Below, piece by piece: positions 1-12,969 of a stretch of 64,000 nt of DNA. The stretch comes from Pyxicephalus adspersus (Eukaryota > Chordata > Amphibia > Anura > Pyxicephalidae), in contig NC_092859.1 in assembly GCF_032062135.1 (NCBI RefSeq), positions 93,406,639 to 93,470,638 of the forward strand, read 5' to 3'. The notes under the pieces were generated by a model. That model was not told where the DNA came from and did not search any database. It was given only the letters and a program-made list of their open reading frames with translations. Within the stretch, counting starts at the first letter, position 1, and each line of letters begins with the position of its first letter. The position numbers were made by a program, and so were the translations under genes.

Positions 1-127
1 AATCCGGCCGGCATTCAGGATGCGAGTGGACGCGCGCACTCGAGTCCCGGACCGCGGTAATCCGCGATCGCGGGTCGCGCGTATTATCGCGCTTCCAGCG
101 ATCGCGGATTTCAATGATGAATCAGGG
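1..127. repeat. CpG-rich end of a terminal-inverted-repeat element cut by the window edge
   Basis: The first 127 bases are much richer in CpG than the AT-rich sequence that follows and contain palindromes such as CCGCGATCGCGG. The segment ends in a motif that, read on the minus strand, is CCTGATTCATCATTGAAAT. A related motif begins the small repeat at about 59070. I infer that this is the right end of a MITE-like repeat whose left part lies outside the window. Confidence 0.4.
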
Positions 128-1048
128 GCATAGAGTACAATTGTAGGTAATTGTAATTGTAGTTCCCTGAATGGTCTCTGTATTTCAGCCTAATCATGGA
201 AAAACTACAGTCATACCCAAAACAAGGTATTTAAGAAAATGTTCTTGATTTAACATGATTTTAAGAGTAGTAGATTAAACACATTAAAAAAATCTATTTT
301 AAAAGGAAGGTATTTTATATGTTGGACTGAAATCATAAAGTAATAGGTGGATAAATTGCCACAGCCTAATATAGTGACACATTTTAGGGAAACATCTATC
401 TGCTTAATCAGATTTTTTTTTACAGAGTGGATGGTGTAAAAGTTTGATAAAGCAGATGTTTTTGTAAAATGTGTCACTTTTAGGAAACAATTCACATCCT
501 AATTCCTGACCCTTTCTGACTAACAAATAAACAACTACTTTTTAAAAACGTTGTGTCCTATGTTTTGTTTATTTTTTTTGTAATACGTAAACTTTGCTCT
601 GCTTACCACACCCATCATTTGCCATAAAATGTGAGCATCCTTTTTGCTAATTTCAAATGTTGGGAGATAAGCATTTTACATCTTATCATTGTAGAGCAAG
701 GGGTGTTATCACATGGACATGCATTGAGGGTCCATTGGAAAATAATAGGGTGCTCCAGGAAACACATTCACAATGTATTGTAAGATTTTCAAGTTATTAA
801 CAAATAATAATCAAAATATGTACCTTTGTTAAATTACAGCACATACACCCTTCATGTATGTATAATTGGGATAGCAACAAAATCTGTCCATTATCCTTGG
901 ACAGTATTTTAGATTTTGTTTGCAGATCTTTGCATCTTAATGAATATTTCTGCTTAAGTTAGACACAGTGTCTTCAGTCCTTTTCAGAATATCAGAAGGT
1001 CATTCAGGATTGTCAGTTTGAATAAATTACACAGGGGAATGCATTTTT
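128..1048. other. AT-rich stretch without a recognised feature
   Basis: This stretch is AT-rich, with short runs and no ORF, RNA or repeat that I recognise. It separates the repeat end at the left edge from the 3' flank of the orphan transposon-like gene copy. Downstream exons of the kinesin gene were looked for here and not found. Confidence 0.5.
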
Positions 1049-1303
1049 TGTTGAGTTAGATCTTAGACTTGTTTTCTTATTAATTTTTAGGTGCATCCAG
1101 AAATTATCCCAGTCTTTTGCTATGTCATCCAGTTTTTACGATACAGAGTACCCACGATTTTTGTCAAAAAATATACAAATTTTACATACAATTAAAAAAT
1201 AATGAAATAACTTGAATGTAGTTTATTTAAATTTCTTTTGTTCATACAAAGGTTTTATTGTTACTTTATGACATTTTCTTTTGAAAATGAAGCAGGTAGG
1301 CAG

Positions 1304-2909
1304 TTAAGGTAAAAATTTATGCTTATAGTTTTTCCTGGAGTGTTCAGTGTTAGGACAACCCTGCTGAATGCTCCAACAATAGTCAGCCATCATATATACA
1401 TCCCATCTACCCTGATACCGTCCTTCCATGACCTCCAAATCTTGCTGGAATCGTTCACCTTGCTCATCACTGACTGCTCCAAGGTTTTCCAGGAAGTTAG
1501 AAAGATGGCTATGCAGAAAATGCACCTTGATGCTCATATTGCAACCAAGCATTTTGTAGCTCTCCAAAAGTTTCTAAATGATTTCTGTGTAATTATTTGC
1601 TCAAGTGTTTTTCACGAAAGTCCTTGACAATGTCTAAATGATAACCAAGCATTCTTTTCGACTTCTGACATTGTCCTGACGAAATGTTCATCTTTGATGA
1701 GCTCCTGAATCTGTGAACCATCAAACACACCGGCCTTTATTTTATTATATGACAGGCTAGGAAATGCCAAGATGAGGTACTTGTAACAGTCTCCTTCAGT
1801 TGGCAAAGCTTTAACGAACTGCTTCATCAGACCCAGTTTCATGTGCAGAGGCAGGAATGTAATATTCTTTCTATCAAAAAGTGGCTCATGTAGAATGTTT
1901 GGATCACCTGGTTTTAGGGCTGATCTTGGAGGCAAATTCCCTTCCACCCAATGCCTCTCACGAGCTCTGCTGTCCCACATGCACAGATAACAGGGATACT
2001 TGATGTATCTGTGTTGCTTACCAAGAAGGAAGCATACCATTTTAAGGTCAACAAAGATGACCCAATTGTGTTGGTGATATTGCAACAACTCAATGACTCT
2101 CTTTATGTCTGCATATTCTTCACAAAGACAAACTGAATAGCCAATTGGGACTGACCCAAATATATTGCCATTGTGAAGGAGGACACACTTTAAGCTTCGC
2201 TTTGAGCTATCGATGAATAGTCGCCATTCAGTTGATGTATAGATTGTAATTCCCATTCGCTCCATTAAACCTGGTATTTTCTCTGGTTGGAAAGTACGCT
2301 ACCTTTGTTCCTATTTCAAGTAAGTTTTTTGATACTTGGAGTTCCAAAGCCTTCTTTGATAGTCCCAAATCAGGTGCCAAATCACTGAACTCATGTTGAT
2401 CAAATCCCTTACGAACAGAGTCCTCTTCAATTTCAAACTCTTCATCATTGTTTTCACCTAGTTCATCACCATAATTATGTTGTTCAAGAGAGGGTAGTGT
2501 AAGGAAAACCTGCACTGGGATTTCATCTGAATGAGCCACTGGGCGTATAGCCGATGGTACACTAAGATACTCTTACGTTTATTTTTTGTGTTATATCCTT
2601 AAGTTTTCACTATACAAAAGTAACAGTCACTGGATGAGCTCCTGGCTCTCGCCAAAACATAGGTATACCAAATGGCATCTTATTACGTGTTCCCTTGTCC
2701 ACATCTGTAAACCCTCGACACATTGTTTGCACACCTTATGAGGGGCCCAAGACTTATCTTGATCACCAAGTTTAACTTTGAAATATGCCAAATAGGCTTG
2801 CTGATGTTCGCCCTTTGACTGGAAATTGTGAAACTGAAACAGATATACTGTAACAAAATGAATCAGGATTGTTTAGGCACTTACGACGAGAAACAGCACA
2901 GACAGACAT
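1304..2909 (-). pseudogene. Decayed orphan transposon-like gene, copy 1
   Basis: Read on the minus strand, fragments in different frames join in order into one protein of roughly 500 residues. An ATG at 2909 begins MSVCAVSRRKCLNNPDSFCY, just after an acceptor-like CTTTCAG. Next come a WAPHKVCKQC motif near 2730, a PFGIPMFWREP stretch and a DCYFC motif near 2620, a block (2265-1612) with LFIDSSKRSLK, FVDLKM and CYLCMWDSRARE, and a C-terminal block (1567-1304) with CNMSIKVHFLHSHL and GAVSDEQGERF. Several frameshifts and stops break it. The paired cysteines suggest zinc binding. The protein resembles uncharacterised multicopy proteins that I recall from invertebrate and amphibian genomes. About 250 bp of 3' flank (to about 1049) is shared with the second copy near 51 kb, so the unit has moved or duplicated. 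Function is unknown; a mobile-element origin is inferred. Confidence 0.65.
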
Positions 2910-3522
2910 GATCTGAAAGGAAATACGTGCGTAAGTAGAAAAATTAATTTTGCTCATGCAAGCAAGACTTTTGGTATGTCTACGCCTTCTATTTATGAAA
3001 CTATTATATTTTATGCAAGAAAGGATTTTTTTCAAAGGGGAAATACTTTGATAATGCTGATAATCATGTTAAAACTTGAAAGGGTTTTCTGTGTGGCAAA
3101 GAGAAATAGTAAAAATAGCATAAAAAAGCATAGGTGTGTTACCAGTTTTACAGTATGAATAGATCCCAGGTAGACAGAAAATGTTTACTTAGCAAGGCAA
3201 AAATGTACTGAGTTTAGAAGATAAAATGAAACTGTGCTCAATTCAATGATTCAATCAGTGGTGACAAAAACAAAAAAATATATATTTTTCCTCAAAGCAA
3301 ACAGTTTCATCTTGTTTGCTGTTAATATTCACTTTGTAAAGTGAACAGTTTCATACTTTCTAAATAGAGCCAGCCAAGTGTGCACAGTAATAATATTTAA
3401 TCAATAGTCTATCAATATTCCAGTCTGGACCCTGCATACAAAAATATGTATCCTTTCCCAATATCTATGTGTGTATTCCTTATCTAAAGACCAATATCCT
3501 GAAAGGTAAAACTTTTCTAATG

Positions 3523-3756
3523 CAGCAGTAGCCAACCTTTTAGACCTCATGGACCACTAAATTTATGGACTCCGAACCACAGATGCACAACCCACCCACC
3601 GCCCTGACCTGTGATCCATATGGGGGAAATGGTCCATGGCTCTGGCTGGTGCGCCCCCCCCCCCCCCCCCAGGGGTCCTTCTCCTGATCTTGCTGGGGGC
3701 GCACCAGCCAGAGCACCAAAATTTTCGTTTGGACCGCCGGTTGGCGGCTGCTGTTC
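3523..3756. mobile_element. hAT-type nonautonomous element with a long hairpin and poly-C tract
   Basis: The left end (CAGCAGTAGCCAACCTTTTAG) matches the inverted right end of the repeat at 46955-47273, which ends in CAGTGGTCACCAACC when read inward, a typical hAT-like terminus. Inside is a perfect 20-bp stem (3639-3658 with 3695-3714) enclosing a run of 17 C residues. The 47-kb relative has a decayed version of the same stem. Several overlapping short ORFs here are by-products of the palindrome. Confidence 0.55.
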
Positions 3757-3985
3757 TAATGGACAGCAACATGCATCCAAATCTCCTGATTTGATCATTT
3801 AAATTCAAAATCACAGTTGCATTCATAAGTGATTTATTTTTCTTTGTAAATGCAGTGTGGAGTAGCAAATCCAAACCATAAGCAAATTACCTACTAAATT
3901 TATCTTCATGTCTCCTAAACACTTAAACATCAAAGTTCAAAAGCAAAATGTTTCTTTACATGTTTCTAGCAAAAAAATATCTTAC

Positions 3986-4191
3986 CTTTCTGTATTCATT
4001 TTGGTTGAGGCCACTGTCCTGTTCTTTTCACCAAATAAGATTGTGTTTTTAATGTCATCTTCTGTCAGGACTTCAATTTCAGTCAGTCCTTGGACAGTTA
4101 CTGTTTTCCCTTGTGATCTTATCTCCAGTTGTTTACCATTTTGTGAAAGAAGATCACATACATTTTCATTGTAGATCTCAAGCATTGAAAT
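3986..4191 (-). CDS. Last visible kinesin motor exon
   Basis: The 206-bp exon begins [16 protein letters not shown], the conserved strand and helix after the P-loop, and ends NTER in phase 2 at a GTAAGATA donor. The next residues expected in the family are SSRSH. No continuing exon was recognised in the 3985 bases to the left. Confidence 0.9.
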
Positions 4192-7100
4192 CTATAGGAT
4201 GAACATACATTAGCTTGCACAGATGTACAACACTAAAACAAATTCTGAACAAGCACAGCATATAATAAATGTGTATTGCAATGACCACAAGAAGTTGTCA
4301 TCATGTATAGTGGCCTTTTATGCAAGTATGAGCACTAATTTATTTACATAAAGCATAGAATGGCATCACGAACAAAGCCTACTACAGACTTGCTCACTGT
4401 TGATAGACGTAACTCTGTTCATGTCATAGCATGTCATAACATGCCTTACATAGTACAAGCAAGTATTTTACAGATGTATGTTGGGAAAGGCACATGTGAA
4501 AGTAAGGAAAGACAGATTACCCTGTCCTTGGATGACACATTCTCTTTTAAAGATTTCTTGGCCAGGAGTATTGATATAGATCATAATCAAATTATTTGAT
4601 GGCAGAAATAGTATGTAGCCCCCCAGCGGCATTATCCTTAATCTCTAACGCCCAGGTTGTGGTGGATAGAGGAGTAAACCTGAGAATTTAAAAGCCTTGA
4701 AACTGATAAACGCTTTTATAGCAGAAGCCATTATTGACATGATTAGGTCTTTCTGTTACAGCAAAGATATGGTTGAGACCTTGGGCGGCTGATCCAGAAT
4801 TGACACAAAGGTGGTGCAAGATCCCATTTGAGGCTTAAACCCTCTTTGGTAACAAAAAAAATGAATTTAAGTGTCCATAACCACAATAGACAAGTCAGAG
4901 TTAATTACACAGGATCATTGCCTAATGCAAAAAAACCCTCAGTTTGGTCTAGTAAAGATGTGCCTTTAATAACCTGGAAAAAAATCTCTGGGTTACCAGG
5001 AGGTGCAGAAGTTCTTTTGAGGTGTACACCAAACTGTCAGGTAGAAGCCAAATTGAAAAGGTTCTGGCAGGTTTTGGTGGATAGCATCAAGGATAAGTGA
5101 GTTCTATCTGTGATAATTTCAGACCATGTATGGGAATTTGTCAAAAGGCTGTGTTCGAGTTTTTTCAAAACGAAAATCCCAGTTTTCTTTTTTTCTCTGG
5201 CAACAAGCCAAAGTTCCAATACCCAAAGAATATCTTTTAATGAAATATATTCTTTGATTTTCTAAAAGAAGACTGAAGATTATAGATTTATAGGTGATAG
5301 ATTTAGGAAAACCAAACACACCTATCATGAAAAGCCATATCAAGATGGAAACGCTAACTACTATATAAGAAGTACAACTAGGAAACCGGGCCTTGCTAAT
5401 TTATTTGAAAGACACATATCTCAATATCCTTGTAAGAGCATCAAAAATGTCTGCATTGCGCAGCTAGGGAAAGGCACTTCCTATACAGTCAGTCAACACA
5501 GCAAAACACAGTTCCTCCAGCAGCCCAGTGCATGGCAGTCATAGGCACTATGGTCTCAGTAGTTCTGATAATGATATGGTCTTATAGGAGGATTCGCCTG
5601 TTTCAATAGGGTTTTCAAGTGTAATGGAAGATGCACAGCAAAAATCTACATTTCTCGGCCAATGCAGCAGAGCCTGTGGTGGTGGATGAACCAGAAAGAA
5701 TCATTTAAATTGCAATTGTCTTCCTCTGATAAAGTGGATATTAGTGACCATAGATGCCAGCAAGTCAGGCTAAAGAGCCCAGTGTGAGGGCCTATCAGCA
5801 CAAAAGGTATGAGCCTTTCTTGCAGGAGTGATAGTGTACAATATTTTGGAATTAAAAGTGGTATATCAAAGCCAACAGGCATTCGTCTGTCACCTGAGGG
5901 GAAGCTGGTTATGCTCAAGATGGACAATGTCAAGGCAGTGGTGTATGTGGGAAGACAAGTGGCACCAAAAGTCAATTCTTGCTGCAAGAGGTAGCATAGA
6001 ATGGGGATAGGCCAACCTATTAAATCTGTCAGCAACATTTATTCCAGGTTGCCTGTATGATCAGGCAGATTTATCAAGACATTAGCTAGACATCAATGAA
6101 TTGGAGTCCCCAGTGTATTCTGCAAGGGATTGTCATGGGGCAAAACTCTAAAAATGTATTTCTTTGCCTCCCCAACCAACTTCAAACTCTTTATCTTCAT
6201 TTCAAGGTCCCCCTGCCCATAGGACACAGGGACTAATGCGCTGAAATGCTAGTGGAACTTCTCGTGGATCCTAGCAAGATGAGAGCTGGTTTCCATTGCT
6301 GCTACAGTTGAGCGTCCAGCATCCTCAACCTTTACTTGTTCATGCCAATCCACCTCAACAGGACCCATTCTCGATCCATGCCCCTCAATGTCTTTCCCTG
6401 GATGTTGAGAGGCAGATACTAGTAGCTTTGGGTTGTTTTCCCAATGTATTAAACATTATATAACAAATATATTAACAACTACTTTATGCTAGAAAACCTA
6501 GTATAAACTGAACTTGACAGAGTATGGCAAATCCTTTAATCCCTAAAGATTGTGAATGTACTAGATTTTTTGCAAAGCTACCTAGATCTCAGTCTAAGCT
6601 ACAGCCCTGTGAGAATTCAAGTGTTGCCAAGTTCTGCCTTTTCAAAGTTCCAAGAAACATTAAATGACTTAGTAAAGCAATTAGGCTTTATGAGCCTGAA
6701 GCCACAAAGAAAGCCACTTCTCTCCAAATGGGATCTACCACTAGTTCTGGAGGATCTTGCCCAAGAACAATTTCGCAGGGACTGCTCTTTTTCCACATTG
6801 CATCTCTCATTGAAAGAAGTTTCTGGTCACTGTCACTTTGGCCAGAAAGGTTTTAGAAACAGCGACTCTAGGAACATAGGAGCCCTTCCTGACCTTATTT
6901 CCAGGGTGGTCCTAGTACCTGTGCTGGGATTTTCCTCAAAGTATTTTCATCTTTTCACACTAATCAACAAATAGTCCTACCTACCTTCTACCTGACTAAG
7001 ATGACTCTCAAACTCCCTAGATGTCAGTACGATCTTTACAGATTACTTTATTTATCGTTCCATCAGGTAAAAATAATTAGAAAACTGACTACAAGTTAAC

Positions 7101-10100
7101 TGATGGATACTCAAGATGATATCTCCGGCTTACAGGGCAAAAGGCTTACCCTGTAGACAGGAAGTAACAAGCCATTTGATGAAAAGCCAATCCACCTCCT
7201 GAACAGCCGCCTGTAAAGGTGCCTTGTGGTCCTCATTTCATGCATTTGTGACCAATTATTTCGTGAAACCAGCAGCCCTAACAATAGTTACATTTGGCCA
7301 GAAAGTCTTATATACTGTCTAATTTGTTCCAGATTCGCTCATGTACATGCTGACAGGAGAATAGAAAACTTGCAGCACTGTAAGTCGATGTAATCAAAAA
7401 ATATTGTTTTTTATGTTTTGTAAGAACTTTACATATTGATGACCTTTTTAAATGCTTACCTTCAGAATATATTTAATATTGTCTCGTTCTTGACATATGT
7501 GCAGGAGCTCTCTAATGGATCTAAAGACATAAAAGAAAAATATGCCGATTAAGTGACAAAATAAATAGGCACTGCCTTTTCTGTTCCTGGACCCAGGCTC
7601 TAAAGCTAAAAGCTCCAAGGTACGTTAATAGAAGTCCCTGTACATTTAGCGAATAGATGAGTAAATCATCACTAAATGATATGGGTTACTTAAACAATAG
7701 TTAGTATGTTAATTAAAATAATTTTCTCCAAAAGTGCCCTCACGGAATTTAACAATGTCAATCAGAAGCAAGCCATATCACAAAGGAGAAATTAAACATT
7801 AAAGGAGTATTTTTTGGGTATTGAGCATACCAAACCTTAAAAATACAGTTATAAAGAATACCATGTACAGTAAAAAGTACTGGACCATGAAATATACCTT
7901 TTGTTTTCAATCTTGCACGGTTGTACAGGTACACTGTTTCTCAAAGATTTAAGCATCTATTTTCACTGGCCTAATTAGAACTTGTAGTAAATCTCCAGCA
8001 TCATCTAGGCCTTTTCTCCCGGGCCTGACTAGCCTACCCTGCCCTATACATTTATTGGATTTTAGGTCATGGAGGGTCAGCATCACATGTTGACTTTACT
8101 AGGGTAGCTTGCATGCAAATTAAACCTTCCTAGGTATGCCTACTGCTCCAGATGACAACCACTCATAAAGGCATTTTGACATTATTATAACTCCCTCCAG
8201 GAGTCAGACCACTGCTTGTATCTGGGCTATAGGTTTTTAAGAGAAGTACTGAGGCAGAGTATTGTGATGATTGAGGAAGCTATGTAAAACACTGCCTGCC
8301 TGCCTTTCCCACCAACCATGATCTTCCTGCATCACTGGTAGTGATGTTGGACAACCGCAAACATGGGCCTAGATTTCTAAAAGCTAGACAACACCATGGT
8401 CATTATTTACAAAAGAAAAAAAGAAGGACCCCATAGTCAAGCACTTCTGAAAGAGGTCTCTCCACCTATGTTTTTTATCCAGAAAAAATGTGGTATTGTT
8501 CCCAAAAGTAAGAGTAACAACAAAGGCAGCATCTGACTTTTGCCCTCTCAAAACATTTAGATGTAGAAAGGACATTGCACTTCTATGTAGAGGTAGCTGT
8601 TACCTTATCTTCTGAATACCTGTACACTGTCTAAATAAGGAAAGGTGTCTTTCAGCTGAATTTTTGAAACCTGAATGGTCATGACAATTTAGCTTGCTTA
8701 CAAAGGTAAGGATGCAGAAATGGGTCATGGCTCACTCTATTAGAAGTATATCAACCTCCTGAGCAATAGCTGTTCATGTTCAATTTGCAAGGCAACGACA
8801 TGGCCATTAATCCATACATTCATGTCCCACTATCATGTTAAGCCTGATGCTAGCTTTGTCTAGAAGTTTTTTTTTAGCTTATGTCCATGACTTGAAGTTG
8901 AATATTGAGCTCTCCCTCTCTGTCTAATTATTTCCCTTTCCAACAATGTCCCTTTCCTGAAAAGCTCTACGGCATCATAGATTCCCAAACACTCAGTGAA
9001 GGCTACTTACATACTGCAATTGGTACTTTTCTAAGTAAACTAATCTTTTTAAACAATCCATTGTTGTTCTAACTTTCACCGAGGAGAATTGTTTTTCTAT
9101 ATAACAAGTATCTAAGTAAATACGTACAGTTGATTTAACAGAGTTACAAGTTTCTTCAGACATTCTGCGTTAAGATTACTTAAGAATACATGGGAACTCA
9201 AGTCACAACAATATGGAATAGACTATTATAACAATACACTACAATCAGAATATATTATAATTTAAAAAAAGGCAATCACCTTCAACAAAAATGACTGTTC
9301 TAAAATACTGTTGAATTTTATTGTAGTTAATTATTGGTGTTCAGTAAACCACAATAGTTTTCATTAGAATGTTAAGGAATTTGTTTTTGTTCTGTGTGTA
9401 GTATTCTCCCTGAATAACAATTGCAGCATCAGAAGCCTATGATCCCTTCTAAACCACTCAACTGGGAATAAATTAGCAGATGGCGTTCTTGGCAACAGTA
9501 GAGCTAATGAATCCTATGGCATGTTTAATATACTGGTGCACAGTTATAAAGAGCTAAGATTGTTATTGAGTGCCTAGAATTATGTGTTTAACTACATTGG
9601 AGCTGCAGAGTCCAGTAAGAGTCTGGTAATGAATTTAGTGTTTTCAGAGCTAGAATTGTAGTAGATAAGCTTTGAATGCTTGACCATACTGCTGGTCAGC
9701 ATGATCCTTTGTCAAAGATAGATGAAACAAAAGATGGCATATCAAAACCAGCAGGTTTATAGCAATATTTTTTATAAAGCCATGTTATCAAAACACCTTG
9801 TAAAAATACGAATAGCTCTCAATATTAATTCTAATACTTTTAAGTGCCATAAGTGCCATATTTGCTTTAATCCCAAGAATCACACTCTTAAGCTACGTAC
9901 ACAAGGCAGATTTTTATCGCCCGATAATCGCCATCGGCCAATTATCGGGCGAAAATCTTCCGTGTGTACAGTCGGTGTCGTCCATCGTCCGGACGACCGA
10001 CCTGCCGGATCCACGGACGATGGACGACAGCCGATCCTAATGAAAGGGAAGGGGAGAGCGCGCAGCAGGGTGCCGCTCCGTCGCTCTCCCCCCTCCCCTC

Positions 10101-12922
10101 TCCATAGAGCATGAACGGTGCTGTATGTACAGCACCGTTCATGCATCGTGCAGTCCCTTGTCGTTGGAAAGGATCGTGAAAGATCCTTTCCAACGACAAA
10201 AATTGCAAGTGTGTACGCAGCTTTAGGGTATTTGATTACCTACTTTGTAGTTATCTACATAAACAGTGATGATATAGACAGTTGTGCTCAGAATAATAGC
10301 AACATGTTTGAAAAAGCGAATAAAACTATAAATCCTTATAAAAACTTTTTTCCATACATGCAAATAAATTGAGAACACTGCACAATCTATTACATCATCA
10401 AAACATGATCAAATTTGTGTTACTCCTTTACAGTGAAAAAGGTGAATATTAGGCTGTTCAAAAAAAGGCAGTGTCTGCATCCTTTCCAATAAAAACTCAA
10501 CCATTCACTGTATAAACTGAAAATTATTTCAGAATTTTGCTTTCTTTTGAACCACAGAACTAATAGTTAGTTGTTTAGGCACTGTTTCTGAGAACTGCTC
10601 CACATCTGTGTTGGATGGAGTCAAGTAACTTCTGGCACCTGTGAACAGGTATTACGGCCTAGGATGATTGGACTACATTCCACAATTTTCTTGGTTTAGC
10701 CTCAGAAACAGCCAACATACATTTTTTATATCACCCCACAAGTTTTCTATTGAATTAATGTCCCAGGATTGGGCTGGCCACTCCATAACGTCAATCTTGT
10801 TGGTCTGGAACCAAGACGTTGCTCGTTTACTGGTGTGTTTGGGTGTTTGTCTTGTTGAAACACCAATTTCATAGACAATACCTCTTTGGCATAAGGCAAC
10901 ATGAACTCTGCAAGTATTTTCATGTATTCAAACTGATCACAACACCATAGTATGAGAAACATCCCCATATCATGATGCTTGCGCCACCATGCTTCACTGT
11001 CTTTACTTTGTACTGTGACTTGAATTCTGTGGTTGGGGGTCATTTGACAAACTGTTTGCGACTCCTAGACCCAAAAGAACAATCTTGTTTTTATCAGTCG
11101 ACAAAATGTTGTGCCATTTCTCTTTAGGTCGGTCAATGTTTTCTTGGGCAAACTGTAACCTCCTCAGCACCTCTTTTTTTTACATTAAGACTTTGCCAGG
11201 ACTTCTTGCTGATAGCTTGGCTTTACATAGACGTCTTCTAATTGTAACATTACTCACAGATAACTTTAGATCTTCTTTGAACTTCCTGGAGCTGATCATA
11301 ATGATCATTTCATGGATCATTAAGTGTTTGCCATTTTGGGTATTCTTTTATTGATTCAAATGGTAGATTTCTGTTTTCTTTCAGGTTTCGGTTGCCATTT
11401 TAAAGTATTTGAGATCTCTTTTGCTGAGTAGCCTACAATTTTCATTAACTATAATTTTCTTTAACATACTACTTCTTTAGATGTTTTCCCTTCTCCAATC
11501 AACTTTTTAATCAAACTAAGCTGTACTTCTGAACAATGTCTGAAACAAGCCATTTTACTCAGATTTTCAGAGAGAAATGCACTATAACCTGCATGTACAA
11601 CATTTGCTGCCTTCCTTCCCTAAAGAGGGCCATAATTGACACCAGTTTTTTCACAAAATGAAATGACCTCACTAATCCAACTCCACACTACTACAAGCTA
11701 TTATTTTGAATTTTCAATTAATGATTCAATTACATATACACAGGATCAGGAGTATGCATGTCATAACTGTTGGGTGTGTTGGTTTCCTATTACTCTTTGA
11801 CACCTACAAGTAAACTATTTGCCATGTAGAAATATAGTTTCTACCAAAAACAATGATTAATCAGGTTAGTGATGTCATACTGCTATTATTCTGAACACAA
11901 CTATATATAAAATACATTTTTAACATGGACCTAGAAAACAGGTACAGATGATGTAATATTTGTATATGTATATGTATCCACAACTACTAATGGTGATGCA
12001 GAATATCAGCCAAAAAAGCCTGTTTCCGCAGAACTGTTGTGTTACTGCATGTAATCCCTAACATAAGAGTTGCCTCATTTGCACCCTTTTGGTGCAATTT
12101 ATTCTGTTACACTTGTTTACTGAGTCCTGCCAGAAGGATAGTGAGTAAATAACTGTGTTCTCTGTGTCTGCTGATTCTTATTAGTTAGAATTGTTCCCAG
12201 CTCCCTCCATGAACAGTGAACAATGTATATAATGTAGGAATTATGAGATCTATCCTTTGCAATAGTATTATGCTGTTACTCACAATGCAAGAGTAACAAC
12301 CTTGGACAGGAAGCATATTACTGGCAGGATTACAAGGCAAAAAAGCCTAGAAAGAATACTAATGTAGCCACCACAAATGAGGACTGGTAAACTGCAATAT
12401 ATTATATTTTTGTTAGAAAAACAAAAACAACTGTCTAGTAGATTTTTCCCATACTACATCACACTCATTTTGTGGATCCCTTGTCTTTGAATAGGTTATT
12501 GCACCTCAGGGAACGTCTAACACATATTTTTTATCTGTTTTCTAACTAGCATAAAATTGCTGTCCTAAAGTGTAGCAGGAAATTAAACTTTTCCACTGCA
12601 ATGTACTGAGACCTATGAATACAATTTGTCAATATTTTTCACACGTCTGACTGCAATTATTGATGCAGACAGGCTATGACAATGCATACCTTGAAGTTCC
12701 CATGAGAGCTGTACAGTTTAGTGTGCAGAGCTGCAGATATTAAATTTGGCTACATATATTTTGTTTTAAATTACGAAGCGAAATCACACACAGAGTGGCA
12801 GTTGCAGGCAAGCTGTACATTTGCAAGATTTTCACTAAAGAATAACAAGTAATGTTCAGAAAAAAATATTTCAAAAAGAGTGACCACTTCATTACCTGTA
12901 AAGTCTTTTTTTCTATGTGAAG

Positions 12923-12969
<47 letters not shown>

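Noticed and set aside
1951..2136. Plus-strand ORFs opposite the orphan transposon-like gene
   Set aside because: The minus strand carries the conserved motifs; these are antisense shadows.
1..3985. Search for the remaining kinesin motor exons (switch I SSRSH, switch II)
   Set aside because: No minus-strand segment with these motifs and proper splice sites was found; they probably lie outside the window.
5646..6038. 130-codon minus-strand ORF
   Set aside because: It is antisense to the DIRS ribonuclease H segment, whose plus-strand motifs explain the sequence.
6552..8880. Idea that one DIRS recombinase is split by the kinesin exon at 7460-7520
   Set aside because: Element A already contains its own recombinase C-terminal region before 7380, so the 8.4-8.9 kb piece is a separate fragment.
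9722..10208. Several overlapping ORFs of 88-130 codons on both strands across the MITE at 9891
   Set aside because: They arise from the palindromic, stop-poor GC-rich MITE, recur in both orientations at 63.5 kb and 23.6 kb, and have no protein motifs.
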